A stretch of DNA of 64,000 bases, taken from positions 28,597,248-28,661,247 of the forward strand of contig CAIIXF020000003.1 in the NCBI GenBank assembly GCA_903813345.2, given 5' to 3'. Below are positions 45,876 to 56,080 of the stretch, in pieces. A program made the position numbers and the translations under genes. Numbering within the stretch: the first letter of the stretch is position 1; every line of letters begins with the position of its first letter. The notes beneath the pieces are model-generated. The model made no database searches. It had not been told where the DNA came from and was given only the letters and a program-made list of their open reading frames with translations. The DNA comes from Owenia fusiformis (Eukaryota > Annelida > Polychaeta > Sabellida > Oweniidae).

Positions 45876-48830
45876 ATGAGTTTTGAGGTTGAGACATTTT
45901 TAGAAGCGCCCTCTTTGGAGGAATTTGATGATTTAAAGAAAACTGAACTTCTGGCAATTGCGAAACATGTTGGCCTGTCAGTCAAAAGCTCATACAATAA
46001 AGGTACAATTAAAAACTTTGTACTTCAATATTTGGTCGCAGAATCACTTCTGCCTGAGGAGCCAGCCCAGCATGTCGAGCATACTGATCCTACTAGGCTT
46101 AAAGAACTTGAATTGAGAGAGAAAGAGTTAGAAATTCAAAAAGAAAGAGAAATTAGGGAATTGAGAGAAAAAGAGTTGCAAAATGAAAAAGAATTGAGAG
46201 TGAAAGAGTTAGAAATTCAAAAAGAAAGAGAAATTAGAGAATTGAGAGAAAAAGAGTTAGAAATGCAAAATGAAAGAGAAAAAAGAGAAAATGAAAGACA
46301 AATGAGAGAACAAGAAATTCAGAGAGAAATTGAATTAAAACGTCTTGAGATGGAAGCTCAATCCAAATCTGAGGAACATGCTACTATGCATCAACATTTT
46401 GAAAATAGATTTGATGCTTCAAAATTTCTCAAATTTGTACCTAAATTTCAAGAGAAAAATGTTGATAAATACTTTACACATTTTGAAAAAGTCGCTCAGA
46501 GCCTAGACTGGCCTAAATCTGCATGGCCAGTTATGCTCCAGAGTGTATTTATTGGTAAAGCAAGTGAAATATTTGCCTCTCTCTCTGGAGAAGTATGCTC
46601 TGATTATGACCTAGTTAAAAATGCAATTCTTAAAGCTTATGAACTAGTACCAGAAGCTTACAGACAAAAATTTAGAAATGCCCACAAACAGAGTGATCAA
46701 ACCCATGTTGAGTTTGCTCGAGAGCAAGAGCAGCTTTTTGACAGGTGGCTTGTCTCAAAGGATGTATCTGAAGAGTTTAAAAAGCTCAGAGAGCTTATGC
46801 TAATAGAACAATTTAAAAACTGTGTTCAATACCACATAAGAACTTATTTAGATGAACACAAGGTAGAAACTTTAAGTCAAGCTGCCACCTTGTCTGATGA
46901 TTATGCTCTTACTCATAAGGGTAGTTTTATCAAAGGTAATCCTAACTTTAGAGGTTATCAAGGTAACAAACCTTCATATGATTCAAAATCAAATCAGTCC
47001 TCATCATCAAATACATCAAACAAAGCAAAAGACCAGTCTTATTCATCACAGAGTTCTAGCTCAAAATCAGATCAATCAAATTCTTCAGGTCCAAAATCAA
47101 ATGTCACCTGTAACTATTGTAAAAAGCCTGGTCATCTTATTTCTGAATGCTATAGGATTAAGAATAGAAGAGAGATGTCTGGTTCTGCTCATTCAAATGG
47201 TTGTGCTACAGTTCCCATTTCAAGAAAGCCCATTGTTTGGGATTCATATACTCATACTGAGAAATCAACTCATAGTGATATTATGGAGGATTATAAGCCT
47301 TTCATGTCGGAAGGATCTGTGTCACTGTCAAGTGATGGTACCAATCCAAAGCCAATTAAGATTCTTAGAGACACGGGTGCATCTCAGACTTTGTTGTTAG
47401 AAGGCGTCCTTCCTTTATCCGAGGAGTCATTCACAGGTACCCATATTTTGATGCAAGGCATTGAATTAGGATTTACTAAAGTTCCCCTCCATCGTATTCA
47501 TATCACATCAGAGTTAGTCAAAGGGCCAGTTATTGTTGGTGTTAGGCCACAACTTCCTGTTGAAGGAGTCGCATTGCTTTTAGGCAATGATTTAGCTGGG
47601 GGAAAGGTATCATTAGACCCCATTGTTTCTGATCAGCCTTGTTCTATTGAGGATTCTGTCCAAGAGGACTCTGATATATATCCTGCTTGTGCTGTTACTA
47701 GGGCTATGGCTAAAAGGTTAGCTGATAGCGGGGATTCGTCTGTGGGAGATGACTTTGATAGTGGGTTTTTAAGCTCCTTGTTTGATGATGAATGTCACTC
47801 ACCACTTGTTAAAGATGATCCTTATCCTATTTTAAAGGCAAATTCTTCATTGAAACAGCCTTCTGTTCAAGCCAAGCAGTCATCTATTGAGGCAAATTCT
47901 TCATTGAAAAAGCCTATTGCCAGAGGTGATTCACCTTCTGAGCAGGATCACTATTTTAATGCGGTTCCGCCCGCTCTTGCTAGTCCTGATGAAGTTTCAT
48001 CTTCTTCTTCTAGTTCTGAGGTTTCATCCTCTATTTCTGATAGTGATTCTTTGAAAAATGATCCTCATTCTAAACACATGTTAATATATGAACAAGAGCA
48101 TGATCCATCACTCATTGATCTTCATAAAAGATGTCTTACAATTGATGAAGCTGTCAAGGTCCCTGTTTGTTTCTACAAAAAGGATGGCATATTAATGCGA
48201 AAGTGGAGACCTCCTGAAGCTTCCCCTGAAGATGATTGGGCAATTGTACATCAAATTGTTGTCCCAAATTCATATCATAAGGAAATCTTGAGTCTAGCTC
48301 ATGATTCTCCCATGGCAGGTCATTTAGGAGTAACTAAAACATACCATAAAATACTCAATCATTTCTATTGGCCCAAATTAAAACAAGATGTCCAAGAGTA
48401 TTGTAGGTCTTGCCATACATGTCAAATGGTAGGGAAACCTAACCAGAAAATTCCAATTGCTCCTTTACACCCTATACCTGCTTTTGACGAACCATTTAGT
48501 AAGGTTCTTATTGACTGTGTTGGTCCATTACCAAAAACAAAATCTGGTAATCAATATCTACTCACTATTCTTTGTATGGCCACGCGGTTTCCAGAAGCGA
48601 TTCCACTCAGAAATATCAAAGCCAAAAACATAGTGAAATCACTCATCAAATTTTTCACCTTAGTTGGGCTACCAAAGGAGCTTATATCTGACTTACAATC
48701 TAACTCAGTGCTGAATGATTTCATTGGCATTGATAAAACTACCCCTGTGAGGTGTAGAGAGCTACACATGATGAAAAGGTATGTTGAGCGTGATAAAATT
48801 TCTTTACTCAACATGAGCTTGCGCTCTTAG
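45876..48830 (+). CDS. Gag-protease-partial integrase polyprotein
   Basis: The ATG at 45876 gives 984 residues. Residues about 15-50 resemble a SAP-type helix-extended-loop-helix (LKKTELLAIAKHVGL). Residues 70-165 are a Glu/Arg/Lys coiled coil with the motif ELEIQKEREIRELREKEL twice. Residues about 183-350 are gag, the later part (258-345: YRQKFRN, FDRWL, LRELMLIEQF, YLDEHKVETL) having the layout of a SCAN domain. A CCHC knuckle uses C412, C415, H420 and C425. The aspartic protease has DTGA at 499-502 and LLLGNDLAGG downstream. After a Ser-rich linker comes the integrase zinc domain (H809, H816, CRSCHTCQ) and core with D880 and D939. The catalytic Glu is absent: the sequence departs from the family after SDLQSNS and stops 45 residues past D939. 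No frameshift separates gag from pol. Confidence 0.9.
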   Translation: MSFEVETFLEAPSLEEFDDLKKTELLAIAKHVGLSVKSSYNKGTIKNFVLQYLVAESLLPEEPAQHVEHTDPTRLKELELREKELEIQKEREIRELREKELQNEKELRVKELEIQKEREIRELREKELEMQNEREKRENERQMREQEIQREIELKRLEMEAQSKSEEHATMHQHFENRFDASKFLKFVPKFQEKNVDKYFTHFEKVAQSLDWPKSAWPVMLQSVFIGKASEIFASLSGEVCSDYDLVKNAILKAYELVPEAYRQKFRNAHKQSDQTHVEFAREQEQLFDRWLVSKDVSEEFKKLRELMLIEQFKNCVQYHIRTYLDEHKVETLSQAATLSDDYALTHKGSFIKGNPNFRGYQGNKPSYDSKSNQSSSSNTSNKAKDQSYSSQSSSSKSDQSNSSGPKSNVTCNYCKKPGHLISECYRIKNRREMSGSAHSNGCATVPISRKPIVWDSYTHTEKSTHSDIMEDYKPFMSEGSVSLSSDGTNPKPIKILRDTGASQTLLLEGVLPLSEESFTGTHILMQGIELGFTKVPLHRIHITSELVKGPVIVGVRPQLPVEGVALLLGNDLAGGKVSLDPIVSDQPCSIEDSVQEDSDIYPACAVTRAMAKRLADSGDSSVGDDFDSGFLSSLFDDECHSPLVKDDPYPILKANSSLKQPSVQAKQSSIEANSSLKKPIARGDSPSEQDHYFNAVPPALASPDEVSSSSSSSEVSSSISDSDSLKNDPHSKHMLIYEQEHDPSLIDLHKRCLTIDEAVKVPVCFYKKDGILMRKWRPPEASPEDDWAIVHQIVVPNSYHKEILSLAHDSPMAGHLGVTKTYHKILNHFYWPKLKQDVQEYCRSCHTCQMVGKPNQKIPIAPLHPIPAFDEPFSKVLIDCVGPLPKTKSGNQYLLTILCMATRFPEAIPLRNIKAKNIVKSLIKFFTLVGLPKELISDLQSNSVLNDFIGIDKTTPVRCRELHMMKRYVERDKISLLNMSLRS

Positions 48831-49484
48831 CTCATAGGCCAAACTTGTATGTAAATGACAACTATATGTTATTCAAGATTCAGATATTGTAATTTATAAA
48901 GATAAACTCATGAAGATTATATTATATGGTAGGCAAATTAGACATTTGTGATAACTGTCACTTTATTTTAACAATATATAAAAACATTTGCCTAAACAGT
49001 GAAATTGATATTATATGAACTATAAGATTGCATCTAGATTATGTGAGCATTATAGGTGATCATTAAATAGTGTCACAAGATTACTTGATAACATCAGAGT
49101 GTACAATTAGAAATACTTACATAAGATCATGTGATAATTTAAAACATTGTACTAGTTTAGTGTTTGTCAGACTCAAAATGTATGCTATTGTACAAGTTAT
49201 ATGATCTATTGCATATATTGTATTTATGACTTGATGCATAACTTAGCTTGTTACCATTGTAGTATGATACTATTGTAATACATTATTACAAAACATTATA
49301 TGTTATTAGATTGTACTCACACTGTAACGATAGAAAGTATTATATACTTGTAAACATACTGCATATAAAAAGACTATTGTAAACAAATATTATGTTAGTC
49401 TCAACCTCACTTTTAGAAATTGTAACGCTCGCTACTCAAGATATTATTGTAAAAGTTTTTCATTGCATTCAAAACTTTTCTTTT
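48831..49484 (+). other. Non-coding internal segment of the retrotransposon
   Basis: AT-rich, with stops in all frames, no RT or RNase H motif in any frame I read. It occupies the place of the missing pol portion and 3' untranslated region. Confidence 0.6.
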
Positions 49485-49495
49485 AAGGAGGGAGG
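49485..49495 (+). other. Polypurine tract
   Basis: AAGGAGGGAGG ends immediately before the TG of the 3' LTR, the position expected for plus-strand priming. Confidence 0.9.
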
Positions 49496-50360
49496 TGTTA
49501 CAGTAGTGAGCTACATGTATATTATATTCTTCTATATTCACCTATAGTTTAATTTGTAATATATGCTTGCTGTATATGTTGAGCTATTCTTTATTAGAGA
49601 TCTTAGGTCAAGGTCACAATGACATTATACACTGTATCTTGTAAACAAAACTGAACTGAATGACTCATTAACCCTTGACCATCCAGATAGTTCTAGAAAT
49701 TATAACCATTCATTAAAATTTAATCATGTCACTAAAGATGTCCAATCAAGATGTAGTTCCAGAAGATTCGTTTCTGGATCATTCTTTCACATTATAAAAA
49801 GAACAGCACAGTGGCTCTCATTAGCAGATAAATTAAGTCATCATAACTGGACATCTACTCTGTAGCAGAATTTCAAAGTTGATCAAAAGACATCTTCTTA
49901 GCAGAAAATAACAGACACATACTGTGGGAACATTTATAACACTACAAACATACAACCTGAGGACTTTATATGGACATATATTATAACACACTCTATATAC
50001 GGATTATCATATACATTCGTGGATTATCATAAACATTTGTGGATTATCATCAAACATTTGTGGATTATCATCAAACATTATTGGATACGAACATTATAGG
50101 ATTACAACAAACATTATTGGATTATTACAAACATTGGAGAGCTATTAACGATTATTGAATCATTTCGTGATCTGGAACATTCTCAAGGATCATCAACGAC
50201 ATTTATCGACATCAAGAATAAGCCGTATCATTGATTGGACATCACTTAAGTATTAAACCTCCTTTATATTATTGTTATATTATTTAGTTTTCAAAATATA
50301 AATATATTGTTATCATATTTTAATTGCTGTTTTTACTTTCTGTTATTTTCGTACGTAACA
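49496..50360 (+). repeat. 3' LTR (865 bp)
   Basis: Same length and, as far as I can read, the same sequence as the 5' LTR, ending CGTACGTAACA before the GCAT duplication. Confidence 0.97.
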
Positions 50361-50620
50361 GCATAAAAACCCTTGCAGAAGATTGCAGGTATGCGGCTCT
50401 TGTAGGATAACTCATTGTTAAACAATTCTTTGGCTCTTACGTATGTTCAGGTAGACTTTATTTTAGATTTTCTGGAATTTGTAGTTTTATTAAAAGCAAC
50501 TGGTAATGATTAGTTGAGTTGTTTATTCTTTTTTATGTTTACCTAATGTATGTAAACAGTATTGCAGGTAGATCGTGTTGTTCCTCATATGTCAGCGAGT
50601 CTGCTTTTTGAACGTGACAT

Positions 50621-51432
50621 ATTCCATGTGGTAACCTCCTCCATTAACTATTCCAAAGGGGGACATAGTCACCTCTGTAGTCTTGTATGGAATCTCTGCA
50701 TTCCATCTCAGTTACACTTCTATCTATTTGGTCGACTATCCTGTAGTCAGTTACATGATTCCATGTGATAACCTCCTCCATTAACTATTCCAAAGGGGGA
50801 CATAGTCACCTCTGTAGTCTTGTATGGAATCTCTATATTCCTTCTCAGTTACTCATCTATCTATTTGGTCGACTATCCTGTAGTCAGTTACATGATTCCA
50901 TGTGATAACCTCCTCCATTAACTATTCCAAAGGGGGACATAGTCACCTCTGTAGTCTTGTATGGAATCTCTGCATTCCATCTCAGTCACACTTCTATCTA
51001 TTTGGTCGACTATCCTGTAGTCAGTTACATGATTCCATGTGATAACCTCCTCCATTAACTATTCCAAAGGGGGACATAGTCACCTCTGTAGTCTTGTATG
51101 GAATCTCTGCATTCCATCTCAGTCACACTTCTATCTATTTGGTCGACTATCCTGTAGTCAGTTACATGATTCCATGTGATAACCTCCTCCATTAACTATT
51201 CCAAAGGGGGACATAGTCACCTCTGTAGTCTTGTATGGAATCTCTGCATTCCATCTCAGTTACACTTCTATCTATTTGGTCGACTATCCTGTAGTCAGTT
51301 ACATGATTCCATGTGATAACCTCCTCCATTAACTATTCCAAAGGGGGACATAGTCACCTCTGTAGTCTTGTATGGAATCTCTATATTCCTTCTCAGTTAC
51401 TCATCTATCTATTTGGTCGACTATCCTGTCCT
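50621..51432. repeat. 137-bp satellite, six copies plus decayed extension
   Basis: Copies begin at about 50621, 50758, 50895, 51032, 51169 and 51306, each with ATTCCATGTGATAACCTCC, CCAAAGGGGGACATAGTCAC and TTTGGTCGACTATCCTG. Two variants alternate (CTGCATTCCATCTCAG and CTATATTCCTTCTCAG). Diverged units continue to about 51690 (CTGTTCGAAAGGGGGACAT; GCTGTTCCAAAGGGAGC). The array starts 260 bases to the right of the retrotransposon. Confidence 0.93.
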
Positions 51433-52560
51433 CATAAACTGTTCGAAAGGGGGACATACCGTTAATCACCTCTGTAATCTTGTATTGAATCTGCCAGTCT
51501 TCCTTTTTTAACATCTATTTCGACAACCATCCATTTTTCAGTTTTACATGATTCCATGTCAGTCCCACTAGCTGTTCCAAAGGGAGCTATATTGTAGTCA
51601 CCTCAATAGTTGAGCATCAAGTTTACCTTCCTTCCCGGTGACCTTCTACCCATCTATCAATAATTTGTCTCATCAGTTATGTAATTCCATATATACCCGG
51701 CATTACAACATTTATCCATAATAATCCAGAAATATTATGGATATGGAGAGAAAATTGACTGTGGGCCAGCTCAAACATAAAAATGCAATGGGGTAGGAAC
51801 TTGAGGACCTGAGGAAAGATTTCCATGTATCTGTTGAGAGATTTCCATGTGTCTGTTAAAGTTCATGTATCATTGGTTCTCACCAACAAGTTCATCCTTA
51901 GCAGAGAAAAGTTACCCTTGTATAGCCCAGGATCTAGGGGAGGGAGAGATTTCCCAATGTTTATAGATCTATATGGCTTCTTGGACATGAGAAATCCAAC
52001 TTGCTGTTGTCTGCCATATTGAGTGTCATGTGATATATCCATATAAGGCTTGTAGCACCATGTAAGGAAAGCCAAGGGGAAGACCAAGTTATCTAAATAA
52101 TTATGAGAGCTTCTCACTTCTTCTGCAAAGACATAATGGTGGGGACTTAAGGCGGTACAAGTCTACAAGAGTCTTTGTTAGTTATCTAGCTCTTTAACTT
52201 TGTTCATTTCCAAACATCACTGAAATTTGAGCTAAAAGGCCTACCTTAAGCTTGGTTAAATTTACATTTTTGTACAGGTATAAAACCAGTAAGAAACACC
52301 TGTAGCAGTGGAAGAGAATTCCAAGGTGATCTATGTTGAACTTTTGTAAAAAATTTTTTGTTTGTTTTTCTTAATGACTTAAAACATTAGTTTCATGTAT
52401 GCAAGGTGTTTTTCCACAAATTGGGAGAATTTTTCCACATATTGAGTAAAACATGAAGATCTAAGTTGAAAATATAAGTATGTACCTGCATTTTAGGGGT
52501 TGTGTCAATCTATTGATTTTCAACAAAATATGTAATTGCTTTTGTTTAACGGGGTTCATA
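51433..52560. other. Decayed satellite units, then non-coding
   Basis: Diverged 137-bp-type units reach about 51690. Beyond that I see no gene or repeat with a partner in the window. Confidence 0.5.
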
Positions 52561-52745
52561 TTTAAAGGGGGAGACAAAATTTCAAGTTTGAAAAATTGGG
52601 CCCAAATTTTGAAAATTTAAGGCCTATTTTCTTGAAAGTTTGGCCTAAAATTAAGAAATAAGGCTCAGTAATGCCAAAAAATCCACTAATTGGGACCCTA
52701 AAGATTTTTTGGGCCCAAAAATTTTTTCTGGGCCCTAATCTGCCG
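52560..52745 (+). repeat. GGGCCC-rich dispersed repeat, pair with 57117-57230
   Basis: Contains TAAGGCCTATTTTC, TTAAGAAATAAGGCTCAGTA, TTGGGACCCTAA and TTTTTTCTGGGCCCTAA; the segment at 57117-57230 is a reverse-oriented relative. No termini defined. Confidence 0.55.
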
Positions 52746-52760
52746 GTGTGTTTGTTATTA

Positions 52761-54812
52761 TTATGTCACCACCAAAAGTGGTGACATATTGTTATGGTCT
52801 CCGTTTTGTTTATGTCACCACCAAAAGTGGTGACATATTGTTATGGTCTCCGTTTTTTTTGCGACGGCGTCCGGCGGTTGGTGGTTGGCGTCCGGCGGTT
52901 GGCGTCCGGCGGTTGGCGTCCGGCGTCTGTAACAATTTCTTACAACTTCCTATAACTTAACAAATACTGTTTAGACTGACTTCAATTTTTTTCTAAATCA
53001 TCTACATGTTCTCAGAAGTTCAAATCTGACTTTAGATTTGACATTTGACCTTCAATGACCTTCTCAAGGTCAAAAAGGTCTTTTTTCAACTTGCTTCACA
53101 TTGACTAAATTTTTTTTCAAAATCATCTACATGTTCTCAGAAATTCAAATCTGACTTAAGATTTGACATTTGACCTTCAAATCTGACTTTAGATTTGACA
53201 TTTGACCTTCAATGACCTTCTCAAGGTCAAAAAAGGTCAAAAAGGTCTGTTTTCAACTTGCTTCAAATTGACTAAATTTTTTTTTCAAAATCATCTAAGT
53301 GTTCTCAGAAATTCAAATCTGAGTTAAGATTTGACTTAAGATTTGACATTTGACCTTCAATGACCTTCTCAAGGTCAAAAAAGGTCAAAAATGTCTGTTT
53401 TCAACTTGCTTCAAATTGACTAAATTTTTTTTTCAAAATCATCTACGTGTTCTCAGAAATTCAAATCTGACTTAAGATTTGACATTTGACCTTCAATGAC
53501 CTTCTCAAGGTCAAAAAAGGTCAAAAAGGTCTGTTTTCAACTTGCTTCAAATTGACTAAAAAAAATTTTCAAAATCATCTACGTGTTCTCAGAAATTCAA
53601 ATCTGACTTTAGATTTGACTTAAGATTTGACATTTGACCTTCAATGACCTTCTCAAAGTCAAAAAAGGTCAAAAAGGTCTTTTTTCAACTTGCTTCAAAT
53701 TGACTAAATTTTTTTTTCAAAATCATCTACATGTTCTCAGAAATTCAAATCTGACTTTAGATTTGACATTTGACCTTCAATGACCTTCTCAAGGTCAAAA
53801 AAGATCAAAAAGGTCTGTTTTCAACTTGCTTCAAATTGACTAAATTTTTTTTTCAAAATCATCTACGTGTTCTCAGAAATTCAAATCTGACTTAAGATTT
53901 GACTTAAGATTTGACATTTGACCTTCAATGACCTTCTCAAGGTCAAAAAAGGTCAAAAAGGTCTGTTTTCAACTTGCTTCAAATTGAGTAAATTTTTTTT
54001 TCAAAATCATCTACATGTTCTCAGAAATTCAAATCTGACTTTAGATTTGACATTTGACATTCAATGACCTTCTCAATGTCAAAAAAGGTCAAAAAGGTAT
54101 TTTTTCATCTTGCTTCAAATTGACTAAATTTTTTTTCAAAATCATCTACATGTTCTCAGAAATTCAATAATGTCTTTAGATTTGACATTTGACCTTCAAT
54201 GACCTTGTCAAGGTCAAAAAAGGTCAAAAAGGTCTTTTTTCAACTTGCTTCAAATTGACTAATTTTTTTTTTCAAAATCATCTACATGTTCTCAGAAATT
54301 CAAATCTGACTTTAGATTTGACATTTGACATTCAATGACCTTCTCAATGTCAAAAAAGGTCAAAAAGGTATTTTTTCATCTTGCTTCAAATTGACTAAAT
54401 TTTTTTTCAAAATCATCTACATGTTCTCAGAAATTCAAATATGACTTTAGATTTGACATTTGACCTTCAATGACCTTGTCAAGGTCAAAAAAGGTCAAAA
54501 AGGTCTTTTTTCAACTTGCTTCAAATTGACTAATTTTTTTTTTTCAAAATCATCTACACGTTCTCAGAAATTCAAATCTGACTTTAGATTTGACATTTGA
54601 CCTTTAATGACCTTCTCAAGGTCAAAAAAGGTCAAAAAGGTCTGTTTTCAACTTGCTTCAAATTGACCAAATTTTTTTTCAAAATCATCTTCATCTTTTC
54701 AGAAGTTCAAATTTGACTTTACAAGTTCTCAGAAATTCAAATCTGACTTAAGTTTGAACTCATAATATTGTGAGCAACTAGGTGGTGACATTTTGTCATG
54801 TTAATGCCTTGT
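52761..54812 (+). mobile_element. VNTR-bearing dispersed element R2
   Basis: Same head as R1, but the first 48 bases of the head are duplicated in tandem (52761-52808, then again from 52809). The central array holds about twelve monomers of roughly 130 bp, against nine in R1, so array length varies between copies. The tail GGTGGTGACATTTTGTCATG ends GCCTTGT. Monomers keep the TGACCTTCTCAAGGTCA palindrome and AGGTCA direct repeats. No ORF. Confidence 0.87.
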
Positions 54813-55528
54813 ACATTTTGTCACAGGCCTTATGCACATATTTCATGTATATATATTGCTGTGCAGTTTCCACTGATGTTTTAGTGGGATGTAAGTTTTT
54901 GCACTACATGGAAATATAAACCATTTAGGTTTTTGTTTGGAAGGGCTTGGGGTAAAATGTTACAATGAAATTAACAATGCAGATGTTGATCTATTGAGCT
55001 GACCCCTTAAGATATTTGATTACTAGGTAAATACTGGTGAGTGTTATTAGCTGAAATTGATTGAACTCAGAATGGATGACTTGTCTCCCAATAAAGATGT
55101 CTAGACTGAATTTCCTCTGTATGTTTGTTGAAAACACAAAAGAAGTCAGGATTGTTTTCCTCAGAATTTATCTAAAAACAAGTTATTTTGACGAATGGTG
55201 TCAGGTATGTGTTTTCTACATTAACCAATTAGAGGATTACCCTTAAAGCTATGTGAAAATTTGTATGAAGCCATCTCATGAATAAATATACAAGAAACAT
55301 GAAATAGAGAAAAATTAGCAAGAAAACATGGATGTACACACAAAGTTTTTATTTGAAATTTTATAGCAATGTAAAAAAATAAGTCACTTCATTTAAATTT
55401 TAATGAGATATTGCAAGAATTCAGCATGAGCAGACGGCTTTTCGATTAAAGGTGTATAGTTATTTAACTGGATGCTAAGTACATCCTCATAGTTGGAATA
55501 GCTGCTACTTCACATTCAGGCTACTTCA
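54813..55528. other. Non-coding stretch, nothing recognised
   Basis: A short open stretch at 55061-55246 (+) has no recognisable domain. Otherwise AT-rich. Confidence 0.45.
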
Positions 55529-55698
55529 ACTATCAGGCCCATAGCCAGTTCGAACCCCCCCCCCCCCCGCTCACCATTCTGAGCACTTTTAAGTGATTTT
55601 GGCAATATTTGGGCCAAAAATTGTCAAATGTGAACCCCCCTGGAAATCTTTGAAAACTGAACTCCCCCTTGGAAAAACCTGACTACGGGCCTGACTAT
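55529..55698 (+). mobile_element. CAGGCCCGTAGCC-type element with 5-bp TSD
   Basis: A 160-bp copy at 55534-55693 with CAGGCCCATAGCCAG and CTGACTACGGGCCTG at its ends and ACTAT duplicated (55529-55533, 55694-55698). It shows the uninterrupted site TTGTCAAATGTGAACC that the TACCCT MITE occupies in the copy at 6508. Confidence 0.87.
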
Positions 55699-55965
55699 GC
55701 TCTCCTTATTATGGATTTTACACATTTTTTCTGATTATGGGTTGTTTCCTGAACAATTCTTTGTTGTACAGTGCTGATATATAATAATTAAGGGTGCGTT
55801 TTCAAACTAAACAGAGTGCTCCTACCAAAATAAATTTGCCTAAATACCCCTGAGACTCTTTATCTGATAGATAGAATGCACAAATAAAACAAAAGTTTTG
55901 CTATTATAGGTAAAAAGTTCTCTTGAAATTACGAAGTGATTTTACCTGTTAATTCTGTTCATGGT

Positions 55966-56080
55966 CCGCCATTTTTGCGGAAGTTACACTGAAACGCAAA
56001 CTCCATGAAACGAAACGAAATCACTAGAAAAAACATGGCATACATTGTGCGCATGTGCAGCAAAGTTTTAACCAATCAGA
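55966..56080. promoter_or_regulatory. Promoter-like motif cluster
   Basis: Within 115 bases: CCGCCATTTT (YY1-type, 55966), GCGGAAGT (ETS-type, 55977), TGCGCATGTGCA (one mismatch from the NRF1 palindrome, 56048) and ACCAATCAG (CCAAT box, 56071). Such a combination is common in housekeeping promoters, but no adjacent first exon was found, so function is inference. Confidence 0.25.

Larger units (their letters stand above)
44895..50364 (+). mobile_element. Young Gmr1-like Ty3/gypsy LTR retrotransposon, RT-less
   Basis: A 5462-bp element (44899-50360) flanked by GCAT duplications (44895-44898, 50361-50364). Order: 865-bp LTR, proline-tRNA PBS, one ORF with gag, protease and part of integrase, an AT-rich non-coding segment (48831-49484), polypurine tract, 865-bp LTR. 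The LTRs appear identical, so insertion was recent. Reverse transcriptase, RNase H and the C-terminal half of integrase are missing. Protease leading directly into integrase agrees with the Gmr1-like group, in which integrase precedes RT. It depends on a relative for enzymes, if still mobile. Confidence 0.93.

Noticed and set aside
46897-47400. 167-codon open frame in another frame inside gag
   Set aside because: It overlaps the well-supported gag/knuckle/protease frame and shows no domain.
55990-56030. Interferon-response element (GAAACGAAACGAAATC)
   Set aside because: Spacing between GAAA cores is one base, not the two expected for an ISRE.
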